DNA of 64,000 nucleotides from Pseudomonas citronellolis (GCF_900112375.1 NZ_FOLS01000036.1:1-64000), one strand, 5' to 3'. Numbered from the stretch's first letter, positions 7,219-16,666 are shown. Made by a program: numbers and translations. The notes: generated by a model from the sequence alone, not told the origin.

Positions 7219-8565
7219 ATGTCCGAGGTAACTGAGCGCCACGCGGCCGGCTCGTCCGCCGACCAGCGTCTGCCGTTGCTGCAACTGCTGCTGGTGGGAT
7301 TCCAGCACGTGCTCCTGATGTACGGCGGCGCCGTGGCCGTCCCGCTGATCGTCGGCCAGGCCGCCGGCCTGTCCCGCGAGGAAATCGCCTTCCTGATCAA
7401 TGCCGACCTGCTGGTCGCCGGCATCGCCACCGTGGTGCAGTCGCTGGGCATCGGCCCGGTCGGCATCCGCATGCCGGTGATGATGGGCGCCAGCTTCGCC
7501 GCCGTCGGCAGCATGGTGGCCATGGCCGGGATGCCCGGCGTGGGCATCAACGGCATCTTCGGCGCGACCATCGCCGCCGGCCTGTTCGGCATGCTCGTCG
7601 CGCCCTTCATGAGCCGCATCGTGCGCTTCTTCCCGCCGCTGGTGACCGGCACCGTGATCACCTCCATCGGCATGTGCCTGTTCCCGGTGGCCATCAACTG
7701 GGCCGGCGGCGGCAAGGGCGCGGCCAACTTCGGCGCCCTGGAATACCTGTTCCTGTCCAGCCTGGTGCTGGCCGCCATCCTGCTGGTCAACCGCTTCCTC
7801 AAGGGTTTCTGGACCAACGTCTCGGTGCTCATCGGCATGCTGCTGGGCTATATCGTCGCCAGCGCCATGGGCATGGTCGACCTGTCCGGCATCGACGCCC
7901 GCCCGGCCTTCGAGGTGGTCACCCCGCTGCACTTCGGCGCGCCCAGCTTCCACCTGGCCCCGGTGCTGTCGATGTGCCTGGTGGTGCTGATCATCTTCGT
8001 CGAGTCCACCGGCATGTTCCTCGCCCTGGGCAAGATCACCGGCGACGAGATCTGCCCCAAGCGCCTGCGCCGCGGCCTGCTGTGCGATGCCACGGCGTCG
8101 TTCTTCGCCGGCTTCATGAACACCTTCACCCATTCGTCGTTCGCCCAGAACATCGGCCTGGTGCAGATGACCGGGGTGCGCAGCCGCTTCGTCACCGTGG
8201 CCGCCGGCGGCTTCCTGATCCTCCTCAGCCTGATGCCCAAGGCCGCCTACGTGGTCGCCTCGATCCCGCCGGCGGTGCTCGGCGGCGCCGGCATCGCCAT
8301 GTTCGGCATGGTCGCCGCCAGCGGCATCCGCATCCTCCACGAGGTGGACATCGTCGACCGCCGCAACCAGCTGCTGGTGGCGGTGAGCATCGGCATGGGC
8401 ATGGTCCCGGTGGTGCGCCCGGACTTCTTCGCCGCCCTGCCCGCCTGGATGGAACCGATCACCCACAGCGGCATCGCCATGACCGCGATCTGGGCCGTGC
8501 TGCTCAACCTGCTGTTCAACATCCTCGGCGAACGTGGCCGCGACGCCCTCTGCGGGCACCACTGA
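7219..8565 (+). CDS. NCS2 (NAT family) urate/xanthine permease
   Basis: A 448-residue inner-membrane transporter with 12-14 predicted helices. Helix 1 contains the QHVLLMYGG motif with the His typical of nucleobase-ascorbate transporters. The family signature is seen as QNIGLVQMTGVRS in the central region, preceded by the acidic FVESTGMF motif in the substrate site helix. This is the xanthine/uric-acid rather than uracil branch (QNxG...TG). It imports the substrate for puuD using a cation gradient. A palindrome shared with puuE and uraH lies upstream, so co-regulation is likely. The ATG at 7219 follows a GAGGTG ribosome site. Confidence 0.92.
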   Translation: MSEVTERHAAGSSADQRLPLLQLLLVGFQHVLLMYGGAVAVPLIVGQAAGLSREEIAFLINADLLVAGIATVVQSLGIGPVGIRMPVMMGASFAAVGSMVAMAGMPGVGINGIFGATIAAGLFGMLVAPFMSRIVRFFPPLVTGTVITSIGMCLFPVAINWAGGGKGAANFGALEYLFLSSLVLAAILLVNRFLKGFWTNVSVLIGMLLGYIVASAMGMVDLSGIDARPAFEVVTPLHFGAPSFHLAPVLSMCLVVLIIFVESTGMFLALGKITGDEICPKRLRRGLLCDATASFFAGFMNTFTHSSFAQNIGLVQMTGVRSRFVTVAAGGFLILLSLMPKAAYVVASIPPAVLGGAGIAMFGMVAASGIRILHEVDIVDRRNQLLVAVSIGMGMVPVVRPDFFAALPAWMEPITHSGIAMTAIWAVLLNLLFNILGERGRDALCGHH

Positions 8566-8607
8566 AGCCAACGCTTTCGGCGGGCCCTCCCGACGCCCGC
8601 CGCTTCC

Positions 8608-8637
8608 AGCCGCGCCTCACTCCTGCGCGGCTTTTTT
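8608..8637 (+). terminator. Rho-independent terminator after the permease
   Basis: Stem AGCCGCGC / GCGCGGCT (8608-8615 and 8625-8632) with a nine-base loop and a run of six T residues, 43 bases after the stop codon. Confidence 0.92.
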
Positions 8638-8697
8638 CATTCGTGCTGCAGTGACTGGAGCATCTGCCGGTGCAGTGCAGTGGGGTTCAAGAGCGCC

Positions 8698-9080
8698 CTC
8701 TCCCCAGCCCTCGGCTGCGCGCCCCGCCCTGAAGGGAGAGGGGGCTGCCCTGAGCAGCCGGAGAATCTGGAGTCATCCTGATGCTCCGACCCCCGCCCCG
8801 TCATTCCCGCGAATGGGAACGTAGGGCGAATAACCGTTCGCGGTTATCCGCCGCCATCCGTGCCACCGGGATGTCCGGCGTGGCCGGTGAATCCGATCGC
8901 GGACGGAGTCCGCTCCTACGCCCGTGCTTCCTGGAACTGGAGCGGACTCTGTCCGCGATTCGAAGGCCGAGCGAAACCCGCGCTCAGGAGGTCTGCGACA
9001 TGGATGTCGCGTTCGCGGGAATGACGATGGGGAGACGGGAACACAGGACCAAGGTTCGCGAGCCAGCTCGCTCCCACGAA
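8698..9080. repeat. Mosaic of palindromic repeats (families C, D, F, E, A)
   Basis: The gap 8638-9102 has no gene. In order: a CCCTCTCCCC...GGGAGAGGG element (about 8698-8745), the start of a CCCGTCATTCCCGCGAA element (about 8799-8816), a GTAGGGCG-ATAACCG...CGGTTATCCGCC element (8821-8853, family F), two GGAC-stem units in opposite orientation (about 8896-8920 and 8938-8963), a GTTCGCGGGAATGACG half (about 9009-9028) and a degenerate family A unit (about 9054-9078). Confidence 0.85.
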
Positions 9081-9102
9081 CCCAGAGAACCGCCGAACCG
9101 GA

Positions 9103-9888
9103 TCAGAACACCAGCTTGTAGCCAATGCTGAACAACATCACCGCCAGGCACGGCCGCAGGACGTTATCGGAAATCCGTCCGGACAGATGGCTCCCCAGGT
9201 AGATCCCCGGCAGCGAACCACACAGCAGGTACCCCAGCAACTGCCAATCCATGTTGCCCATGCTGGCATGGCCCAGGCCGGCCACCAGCGTCAGAGGCAC
9301 CGCGTGGGCGATCTCGGTGCCCACCAGGCGGCGGGTGGCGAGGAAGGGATAGAGCACGAACAGCGCCACCGTGCCCAGCGCGCCGGCGCCGATGGAGGTC
9401 AGCGCGACCATCGCGCCGAGCACCACGCCGGTGAGAATGGTGAGGCCGTTGAGGCTGGCGCCGCCCAGGTGGTAATGGTCGCCGGCGTGCTTGTGGGCGA
9501 AGGCCAGCAGCTTCTGCTTGAACAGGATGGCCAGGGCGGTGAGCAGCAGGACCACGCCCAGGGCGTGCTTGATCACCGTGTTCAACGCCTGGGTGTCGGC
9601 GCCCAGGCTGTGCAGGAACAGCAGGGTCAGCCCCGCCGCCGGCACGCTGCCGAGAGTCAGCCAGCCGGTGATGCGCCAGTCGACGTTCTTGTGCCGGGTG
9701 TGCACCAGCACGCCGCCGGACTTGGTGATGGCCGCGTACAGCAGGTCGGTGCCCACGGCGGCCGCCGGGTTGATGCCGAACCAGAGCAGGATGGGCGTCA
9801 TCAGCGAACCGCCGCCGACGCCGGTCATGCCCACGATGAACCCGACCAGCAAGCCTGCGACAACGAAACCAAGGACGCCGAATTCCAT
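9103..9888 (-). CDS. TauE/SafE-family sulfite/organosulfonate exporter
   Basis: A 261-residue membrane protein of the TauE/SafE (DUF81) family with about eight hydrophobic segments. Two inverted-duplication halves are visible: the first begins with FIVGMTGVGGGSLMTPILL (about residues 16-35), the second with GAMVALTSIGAGALGTVAL (about residues 155-175), both the repeated Gly-rich family motif. The family exports sulfite, sulfoacetate and related C2/C3 sulfur compounds. The substrate here is unknown. ATG at 9888 is preferred to a TTG three bases earlier because AGGAAGGG is well spaced from it. No partner genes adjoin. Confidence 0.88.
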   Translation of the reverse strand: MEFGVLGFVVAGLLVGFIVGMTGVGGGSLMTPILLWFGINPAAAVGTDLLYAAITKSGGVLVHTRHKNVDWRITGWLTLGSVPAAGLTLLFLHSLGADTQALNTVIKHALGVVLLLTALAILFKQKLLAFAHKHAGDHYHLGGASLNGLTILTGVVLGAMVALTSIGAGALGTVALFVLYPFLATRRLVGTEIAHAVPLTLVAGLGHASMGNMDWQLLGYLLCGSLPGIYLGSHLSGRISDNVLRPCLAVMLFSIGYKLVF

Positions 9889-9950
9889 CAACCCTTCCTG
9901 AAAGCCGTGAACGGCTTGCGAAAACCGGCGGGCAGGATAGCGGCTTTCCT

Positions 9951-9964
9951 TATAAGCGCTTATA
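9951..9964. promoter_or_regulatory. Perfect 14-base palindrome upstream of the TauE-family gene
   Basis: TATAAGCGCTTATA reads identically on both strands. It sits about 63 bases before the exporter start in a locally AT-rich stretch (9945-10005) of otherwise GC-rich DNA, as expected for a dimeric regulator site. The regulator is unknown. Confidence 0.5.
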
Positions 9965-10010
9965 TCAATATCGACTTAATTTATAACCAAATCTTAAAGC
10001 ACCGCCCACG

Positions 10011-10033
10011 AAAAAGGGGCCCGCAGGCCCCTT
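10011..10033 (-). terminator. Rho-independent terminator of the LTA-synthase-like gene
   Basis: On the minus strand, stem AAGGGGCC / GGCCCCTT (four-base loop) runs into five T residues, beginning 17 bases after the stop of the upstream gene. Confidence 0.88.
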
Positions 10034-10049
10034 CTCCGTCACGCGCCGG

Positions 10050-12128
10050 TCAGTCGCTGTCCGGCTTGCTGTCCACCACGCCGGTGGTGTTGTTCAGCAG
10101 GCTCCTGGTGGCGGTCTGGATGAAGGATTCCAGGCGCTTCTTCAGCTCGGCCTCGTCCGGCACGCTCTGCACGCGATCGGCCTTGGGATGGGCGCCGACC
10201 TGGTAGTCGTACACGCGGATGTCGCCTTCCTTGGGCTTGATCAGGATGCGGTTGCCGGAAAGGATGGCCACCACCTGTTCGCTGCCCGAGGGCTTGATCA
10301 CGCCGAAGCCCTTGTCGCCGGCCGGCAGGTTCAGCAGGTCGCGGCCCCAGCACTGGTGGCGCACCTCGCCGCCCAGGCGGCCCATGATGGTCGGCACGAT
10401 GTCGATCTGGGTGCCCACGGTGTCGCGGCTGGCGCCGTACTTATCCTGGATGCCCGGGGCGATGATCAGCAGCGGCACGTTGAAGCGGAACAGGTCCATC
10501 TCGGTCAGCTGTTCCGGCGCGCCGAAGCCGTGGTCGCCCACCACCACGAACAGGGTGTCCTTGTAGTACGGCGACTTCTTGGCCTTCTCGAAGAACTGGC
10601 CCAGCGCCCAGTCGGAGTAGCGCATGGCGGTCAGGTGCTCGTCGAGGCTGCCGTTGCCGGTCACGCGTTCCACCGGCAGGTCCTTGGGCAGGGCGTAGGG
10701 CACGTGGTTGGAGAGCGTCTGCAGCAGGGCATAGAACGGCTTGCCGCTGGCGGCCAGGCGGTCCAGTTCCTCGTTGCCGCGGGAGAACATGTCCTGGTCG
10801 GACACGCCCCAGGTCGGGTCGGAGAACACCGGGTTCACGAAGTCATTGCGGCCGACGAAGGTGGTCATGCCCTGGTTGGCGAAGAAGCCGGACTGGTTGT
10901 CCCAGGCGAAGTCACCGTTGTAGACGTAGACGTCGTCGAACTGGCGCGCGCTGAGCAGCTGCGGCAGGCCGGAGAACTTGTGGCCGCCCTCGGGCGTCTG
11001 CATCAGGTACTCGAAGCCCGGCAGGTTGGGGAAGCAGGCCATGGTGGCGAACATGCCCTGGTGGGTATGGGTGCCGTTGGAGAAGAACTGGGTGAACAGC
11101 AGGCCTTCCTTCGACAGCTTGTCGAAGTACGGGGTGATGTTGCCCGGCGCGCCCAGGGCGCCGACGAAGTGGCCGGCGAAGCTTTCCATGAGGATCACCA
11201 CCACGTTCTTCACGCCCGGCAGCGTGCCTTCGGCCGGCGGGGTGAAGTCGCGGCGGATGGCCGCGTCGTCGGCGTCGACCAGCTTGTCGTTGGGCGTCAG
11301 CAGCATCTGCCGCACGGTGTCGCGGGCCTGGTCGTCGGGCAGGGTGGCCTTCCAGATGTTCGCGCGGTCCTCGCCGAAGCGGTCCTCGGCGGCCTTGAGC
11401 AGGGTCATGGAGCCGTTCAGGCCCAGGTGGTTGGCGAACATCGAGTCGGTGGTGAAGGCATCGCCCCAGCGCAGCGGCGGGCCCTGGCGCAGGGTGCCGC
11501 GGTAGGCGACGCCGGCCACCACCACCACCACCAGCAGGGCGGCCACGCGCAGGTACCAGGCGGCGGCCGAGGCGCCCACGGCGCTGGGCCGGGTGGCGCG
11601 GTCGACGCCGCGGAACAGCATGAACAGCAGCCAGGTGGCCACGGCCCAGGCCAGCAGGTAGCGGACCACCGGGTAGCCGTACCAGATCATGCTCATGACC
11701 GTCTTCGGGTCTTCGGACATGTACTGGAACACCAGGCTGTTCAGGCGCTGGTGGAACTCGCGGTAGAAGTCCAGCTCCAGCACGCCGAGGAACAGCGTCA
11801 GGCTGGCCAGGGCGGTCAGCCACACGCGCCAGAACATGCGCCAGCGCATGGCGGTGACGCTGACCAGGGCGAAGATCATCGGCGCGACTATCAGCACCAC
11901 CGCGCGGATGTCGAAGCGCACCCCGGTGAGGAAGGCTTCGAAGAAGGTGCTGGCCGGGGTGTCGCCGATCAGCTCGCGGTTGTAGACCAGCAGCGCCAGG
12001 CGCAGCAGGGAGAACATCAGCATCAGCGCCAGGCTGCCGAGCAGGATGAACCCCAGGTGGCTGGACACCGTGGCGCGCGCCAGGTTGGCGGCGCGCTGGC
12101 GGGTATTCAGGACTTCCGATTGGCCCAT
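10050..12128 (-). CDS. LTA synthase-family membrane phospho-transferase (sulfatase fold)
   Basis: A 692-residue protein with about five N-terminal membrane helices (to about residue 215) and a large periplasmic sulfatase-fold domain. The domain shows VVVILMESFAGHF (metal-binding Glu near residue 317), SNGTHTHQGMFATMACFPNLPG with the nucleophile Thr, YVYNGDFAWDN and VVGDHGFG near residue 560, the active-site set of the LTA synthase/OpgB/EptA superfamily. In Gram-negative bacteria relatives transfer phosphoglycerol or phosphoethanolamine to periplasmic glucans or lipids; the acceptor here is unknown. It corresponds by position to PAO1 PA1689 (from memory). ATG at 12128 has only a weak ribosome site. 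Confidence 0.9.
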   Translation of the reverse strand: MGQSEVLNTRQRAANLARATVSSHLGFILLGSLALMLMFSLLRLALLVYNRELIGDTPASTFFEAFLTGVRFDIRAVVLIVAPMIFALVSVTAMRWRMFWRVWLTALASLTLFLGVLELDFYREFHQRLNSLVFQYMSEDPKTVMSMIWYGYPVVRYLLAWAVATWLLFMLFRGVDRATRPSAVGASAAAWYLRVAALLVVVVVAGVAYRGTLRQGPPLRWGDAFTTDSMFANHLGLNGSMTLLKAAEDRFGEDRANIWKATLPDDQARDTVRQMLLTPNDKLVDADDAAIRRDFTPPAEGTLPGVKNVVVILMESFAGHFVGALGAPGNITPYFDKLSKEGLLFTQFFSNGTHTHQGMFATMACFPNLPGFEYLMQTPEGGHKFSGLPQLLSARQFDDVYVYNGDFAWDNQSGFFANQGMTTFVGRNDFVNPVFSDPTWGVSDQDMFSRGNEELDRLAASGKPFYALLQTLSNHVPYALPKDLPVERVTGNGSLDEHLTAMRYSDWALGQFFEKAKKSPYYKDTLFVVVGDHGFGAPEQLTEMDLFRFNVPLLIIAPGIQDKYGASRDTVGTQIDIVPTIMGRLGGEVRHQCWGRDLLNLPAGDKGFGVIKPSGSEQVVAILSGNRILIKPKEGDIRVYDYQVGAHPKADRVQSVPDEAELKKRLESFIQTATRSLLNNTTGVVDSKPDSD

Positions 12129-12231
12129 GTTTCAGGTTCCGTCTTGTGCAACGTTCGGTTCGGGCGCCCTCCCCTGCGGGGAGGCGCGGAGGCTCCACGC
12201 CCCGGGAGCGGGACGTGGAAGCGGGCGGCGC

Positions 12232-12264
12232 ATTCTAGTCGGTGAAAATTAGCCAGACCTTAAG
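12232..12264 (-). promoter_or_regulatory. Promoter region of the LTA-synthase-like gene
   Basis: On the minus strand a TAGAAT -10 box (12237 down to 12232) lies 104 bases before the start. Just upstream, at 12264-12248, CTTAAG-N5-GCTAAT resembles two half sites of a PmrA-type box, the second with two mismatches. The PmrA reading is speculative. Confidence 0.35.
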
Positions 12265-12303
12265 AAAATGCCGTCAAGGCGTCGGATTATGCCCAACACA
12301 GGT

Positions 12304-12344
12304 GAAAAAAGAGTCGCCGCCGCCGGATGGTTCCGACAGCGGCG
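12304..12344 (-). terminator. Rho-independent terminator of speE
   Basis: On the minus strand a 12-base-pair stem (12344-12333 with 12326-12315, two G-U pairs, six-base loop) is followed by ACTCTTTTTT. It starts nine bases after the speE stop. Confidence 0.85.
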
Positions 12345-12352
12345 CTTGCGGA

Positions 12353-13213
<861 letters not shown>

Positions 13214-13274
13214 GGGCGGTCTCCCGGTTCAACGGTGAATGAAGCGGGCCGAGGGCCGGCCGTGAAAGGCGCGC

Positions 13275-13280
13275 ATTCTA
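13275..13280 (-). promoter_or_regulatory. TAGAAT -10 box of speE
   Basis: On the minus strand CAGTAGAATGCGCGCC lies 62 bases before the speE start. The same TAGAATGC form precedes several other genes in this window (12232, 23048, 24302). The matching -35 is poor (TTCGAC at 18 bases). Confidence 0.45.
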
Positions 13281-13408
13281 CTGTGCGAGGCATGACAGGT
13301 CGAACCCGCTCACTTCGCCCACTCCACTTTGCCCATTCACTTTGCCCGCTCACTTTGAAAGTCAGCTGCGGGACGACAGCGCGGCGGCGGCGGGCTATGG
13401 TCAGCGCC

Positions 13409-14317
13409 ATGAACGCACCCATCACGCCCCTCGTCCTGCACCTGCCCTACCAGCCGCCCTGGGACTGGGCACAGTTCCACGCCCATTTCGCCCTGCGCCG
13501 CCTGGCCGGGGTGGAAACGCTGGGCGAGGCGCACTACCGGCGCAGCCTGCGCCTGGATGGCGTGCCCGGCTGGATGGAGATCCGCCCGCTGGCCGACGAG
13601 CCAGCCCTGCGCCTGGAACTGCACCTGGACGGCGCCGGCGCCGACAGCGCCCCACTGGCCGAGCGGGTGCGCAAGATGTTCGACCTGGACAGCGACCCGC
13701 GGGCGGTGGCCGCGCACCTGGGCGCCGACCCGCTGTTGCGCCCGCTCGTCGAGGCCTGGCCGGGGCTGCGCCTGCCCTGCGCCTTCGACCCGTTCGAGCA
13801 GGCGGTGCGCGCCATCGTCGGCCAGCAGGTCACGGTGAAGGCCGCGGTGACCATCACCGGCCGCCTGGTGCAGCGCCTCGGCCAGCCCCTGGGCAATGCC
13901 GTGGCCGACGGCCCGCAGTACCTCTTCCCTACCCCGCGGGCCCTGGCCGAGACGGACCTGGACGGCATCGGCATGCCCGGCAAGCGCGTGGCCAGCCTGC
14001 AGCGCTTCGCCGCGGCGGTGGCCGAAGGCGCCCTGGAACTGCATGTGGAGGATGGCGCAGAAGCGCTGGTGAAGCGCCTCTGCGAACTGCCCGGCATCGG
14101 CCCCTGGACCGCCGAATACGTGGCCCTGCGCGCCTTCGGCGAGGCCGACGCCTTCCCCGCCGCCGACCTGGGCCTGCTCAAGTCGCCGGTCTGGGGCGAG
14201 GCCGGCACCAGCGCCCGCGACCTGCAACGCCGCGCCGAGGCCTGGCGCCCCTGGCGCGCCTACGCCGCCGTCTATCTCTGGCAAGCCTATTCGCAAGGCA
14301 GCCGCATCGGAGGATGA
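13409..14317 (+). CDS. alkA: DNA-3-methyladenine glycosylase II (AlkA-like)
   Basis: A 302-residue base-excision glycosylase removing alkylated purines from DNA. The N-terminal third is the AlkA_N domain; the HhH-GPD core has the hairpin LCELPGIGPWTAEYVALRAFG and the catalytic Asp253 in FPAADLGLL. The ATG at 13409 begins a normal-length protein; another in-frame ATG at 13397 is possible, and neither has a clear ribosome site. The stop codon lies within the ribosome site of the next gene, ogt, four bases on, so the two repair genes form a coupled pair. Confidence 0.92.
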   Translation: MNAPITPLVLHLPYQPPWDWAQFHAHFALRRLAGVETLGEAHYRRSLRLDGVPGWMEIRPLADEPALRLELHLDGAGADSAPLAERVRKMFDLDSDPRAVAAHLGADPLLRPLVEAWPGLRLPCAFDPFEQAVRAIVGQQVTVKAAVTITGRLVQRLGQPLGNAVADGPQYLFPTPRALAETDLDGIGMPGKRVASLQRFAAAVAEGALELHVEDGAEALVKRLCELPGIGPWTAEYVALRAFGEADAFPAADLGLLKSPVWGEAGTSARDLQRRAEAWRPWRAYAAVYLWQAYSQGSRIGG

Positions 14318-14321
14318 AGCC

Positions 14322-14819
14322 ATGCATTACCGCTACTACGACAGCCCCCTCTGCCGCCTGCTGCTGGCCGGCGACGAACAGGGCCTGCGCATGCTCTACA
14401 TGACCCCGTTCGAAGGCCACGAGCCGGGCCCGGACTGGCGCGAGGCCAGCAGCCAGCTCGACGCCGTGATGAAGCAGCTGGACGAATACTTCGCCGGCAA
14501 GCGCAAGGTCTTCGACGTGCGCCTGGCGCCCCAGGGCACCGAGTTCCAGCGCCAGGTCTGGCACGCGCTGACGCAGATTCCCTACGGCCACACCACCTGG
14601 TACGCCGACCTGGCCGAACGCATCGGCCGGCCGAAGGCGGTGCGCGCGGTGGGCGCGGCCAACGGCGCCAACCCGATCAGCATCATCATCCCCTGCCACC
14701 GGGTGATCGGCCGCGACGGCAGCCTCACCGGCTACGGCGGCGGCCTGCCGCGCAAGGAGGCGCTGCTGCGGCTGGAGGGGGTGATGGTGGGGGCGTCGCG
14801 GGAGTTGGAGCTGATCTGA
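14322..14819 (+). CDS. ogt: O6-methylguanine-DNA methyltransferase
   Basis: A 165-residue suicide methyltransferase that moves methyl groups from O6-methylguanine or O4-methylthymine to its own Cys125, in the invariant PCHRVIG motif. FQRQVWHALTQIPYG and the helix-turn-helix RAVGAANGANPISIIIP precede it, and GYGGGLPRKEALLRLEG follows. No Ada regulatory domain is present, so this is an Ogt/Agt-type enzyme. CGGAGGATGAAGCC supplies the ribosome site within the end of alkA. In PAO1 ogt is, from memory, not next to alkA. Confidence 0.95.
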   Translation: MHYRYYDSPLCRLLLAGDEQGLRMLYMTPFEGHEPGPDWREASSQLDAVMKQLDEYFAGKRKVFDVRLAPQGTEFQRQVWHALTQIPYGHTTWYADLAERIGRPKAVRAVGAANGANPISIIIPCHRVIGRDGSLTGYGGGLPRKEALLRLEGVMVGASRELELI

Positions 14820-14830
14820 CGGTTTCGCGG

Positions 14831-15000
14831 CCCGATCGCGGACAGAGTCCGCTCCTACCGCATGAGCGAGCATGGCTTTTCGTAGGATGGTGTTGAGCGA
14901 AGCGATACCCATCAGCGCAACCGCATGGGTTTCGCAAGCTCAACCCATCCTACGATCATGCCTCCCGGGAGCTGTAGGAGCGGACTCCGTCCGCGATTGG
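14831..15000. repeat. Palindromic repeats (families E and B)
   Basis: Between ogt and the small membrane gene: a GGAC-stem unit (about 14832-14858), a full family B element with both halves (about 14882-14957), and a second GGAC-stem unit (about 14973-14998). No gene is visible in this gap. Confidence 0.88.
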
Positions 15001-15046
15001 ATTCACCGGCCGCGCCGGATCGTCCACCGATACGACCAGCCCGAGG

Positions 15047-15238
15047 TCAAACCCGCACGTTGCCCTTGGGCCCGGCGATCGCCCAGATCACCAGCCCCAG
15101 CAAGGGCAGGATGAGGATCACCAACACCCAGATGATCTTGATGGGCACGTCGGCGCTGCTCTTGAGCACGCTGATGATCGCCCAGACGTCGAGGGCGAAG
15201 ATGATCAGGCCGATCAGGCCGTTGAAGGTCGAACCCAT
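15047..15238 (-). CDS. Small PLDc_N-type membrane protein
   Basis: A 63-residue protein of two hydrophobic helices (about residues 8-25 and 33-55) with the motif PIKIIWVLVILILPLLGLVIWAIAGPKG. It matches the phospholipase D N-terminal domain (PLDc_N), which is often found alone as a tiny membrane protein of unknown role. The ATG sits at 15238. It stands alone between repeats and mtnC. Function unknown. Confidence 0.82.
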   Translation of the reverse strand: MGSTFNGLIGLIIFALDVWAIISVLKSSADVPIKIIWVLVILILPLLGLVIWAIAGPKGNVRV

Positions 15239-15293
15239 GGCGCCGCTCCCGCTGCTGGAGGTGTGCCCTCCAGCATAGACGGCGGCGGCGGCC

Positions 15294-15977
15294 TCAGCAG
15301 CGGGCCGGGTCGATCAGGGCGAAGCTGGCCTGCGTCTCGTGGCCTTCCAAGGCGCCGCCTTCGCGGGCCAGGCCGATGGTTGCCAGGCCGGCTTCGCGGG
15401 CGGCGTCCAGCTCCTGCACCACGTCGGAGAGGAACAGCACCTGCTCCGCCGGCAGGCCGATGGCCTGGACGATGCGCGCATAGGAGGCGGCCTCGCGCTT
15501 GGGCCCGCTGGTGGTGTCGAAGTAGCCGGAGAACAGCGGCGCCAGGTCGCCGGCCTCGGAGCAGCCGAAGATCAGCTTCTGCGCCTGGATCGAGCCGGAG
15601 GAGTAGACGTACAGGTCATAGCCCTCGGCCTTCCAGCGGCGCAGCGCCTCCACCGCGTCCGGGTAGACGTGGCCCTTGAGCTGGCCGGCGCGGTAGCCCT
15701 GCGCCCAGACCATGCCCTGCAGCGCCTTGAGCGGCGTGGCCTTGCGGTCCTCGGCTATCCACTGCAGGAGGATGGCGATGCAGCGCTCGACGTCGGCGCC
15801 GGCTTCGCCGCTCTCGGCGCGTACCGCGTCCAGCTGCGCGGCCACTTCCGGCTCGCCGGCGTGCTCGCGGACGAAATCCGGCAGGTGCGCGGCGGCGTAG
15901 GGGAAGAGCACGTCGAAGACGAAGCTGACAGCGCTGGTGGTGCCTTCGATGTCGGTGAGGATGGCTTTGATCGGCAT
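15294..15977 (-). CDS. mtnC: Enolase-phosphatase E1 (methionine salvage)
   Basis: A 227-residue HAD-superfamily enzyme that enolises and dephosphorylates 2,3-diketo-5-methylthiopentyl-1-phosphate to acireductone. HAD motif I is [15 protein letters not shown] at the N terminus, motif II is [16 protein letters not shown], and the C-terminal [18 protein letters not shown] carries motif IV. Start chosen at the ATG at 15977, which follows GGAG and begins the HAD motif region. Last gene of the MFS-mtnB-mtnD-mtnC run; a repeat doublet separates it from mtnD by 113 bases. Confidence 0.95.
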   Translation of the reverse strand: MPIKAILTDIEGTTSAVSFVFDVLFPYAAAHLPDFVREHAGEPEVAAQLDAVRAESGEAGADVERCIAILLQWIAEDRKATPLKALQGMVWAQGYRAGQLKGHVYPDAVEALRRWKAEGYDLYVYSSGSIQAQKLIFGCSEAGDLAPLFSGYFDTTSGPKREAASYARIVQAIGLPAEQVLFLSDVVQELDAAREAGLATIGLAREGGALEGHETQASFALIDPARC

Positions 15978-16007
15978 GGGGACTCCAAAGCAGGGGCGGC
16001 TTATTTT

Positions 16008-16083
16008 TTGTAGGAGCGAGCTTGCTCGCGAACCAACCCCGCCGCGGAATCCGTTCGCGAGCAAGCTCGCTCCTACGAAGAGC
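16008..16083. repeat. Family A doublet inside the methionine-salvage operon
   Basis: Two inverted GTAGGAGCGAGC...GCTCGCGAAC units (16012-16035 and 16050-16075) between mtnD and mtnC. Each can form a hairpin; neither has a following T-run. Confidence 0.9.
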
Positions 16084-16090
16084 ACAGGGT

Positions 16091-16636
16091 TCAGTCTTCC
16101 AGCAGCGGGAAGCGCCGGGCGATCTCGTCGCCGGTGAACTTCGCCACCCAGCCCTCGGGGTTGTTGAACAGACGGATGGCCACGAAGTGCGGGCGCTCGC
16201 CCATGTCGAACCAGTGGCGGGTGCCGGCCGGCACCGAGATCAGGTCGTTCTTCTCGCAGAGCACGGCGTAGACGTGGTCCTCGACGTGCAGGGTGAACAG
16301 GCCGCGGCCGGCGACGAAGAAGCGCACCTCGTCCTCGCCGTGGCGGTGTTCGTCGAGGAACTTGGCGCGCAGCTCGTCCTTCTGCGGGTGGTCCGCATTC
16401 AGGCTGACCACGTCGACGGTGACGTAGCCCTGCTCGTCCTTCAGGCGCTGGATCTCCGCCGCGTAGGCGGCCAGCACCTCGTCGGGGCTGGCGCCGGGGG
16501 CGATGGGCGCGCTGGCCTGCCAGCGCTCGAAGCGCACGCCGAGCTCGGCCAGGGTGGCGGCGATGTCCTCGGCGTGGGTCAGCAGCTTCAGCGGCTGTTC
16601 GGGGGCGGATTCGTGGTAGACGGTCAGGCTGCTCAT
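16091..16636 (-). CDS. mtnD: Acireductone dioxygenase
   Basis: A 181-residue cupin metalloenzyme oxidising acireductone to the methionine precursor 2-keto-4-methylthiobutyrate plus formate (Fe form), or to an off-pathway product plus CO (Ni form). Metal ligands are visible as the [12 protein letters not shown] motif (H-x-H-x3-E) and the later His in [11 protein letters not shown]. The length matches the family. It lies 30 bases downstream of mtnB on the same strand. Confidence 0.96.
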   Translation of the reverse strand: MSSLTVYHESAPEQPLKLLTHAEDIAATLAELGVRFERWQASAPIAPGASPDEVLAAYAAEIQRLKDEQGYVTVDVVSLNADHPQKDELRAKFLDEHRHGEDEVRFFVAGRGLFTLHVEDHVYAVLCEKNDLISVPAGTRHWFDMGERPHFVAIRLFNNPEGWVAKFTGDEIARRFPLLED

Positions 16637-16666
16637 GCTCGGGTCCTCGGGTACTGCCGGATTCGC

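Noticed and set aside
10188..12245. Long plus-strand frame opposite the LTA-synthase-like gene
   Set aside because: Composition is His/Gly/Val/Ala/Gln-rich and shows no domain; the opposite strand encodes a complete sulfatase-fold protein with all motifs and a terminator.
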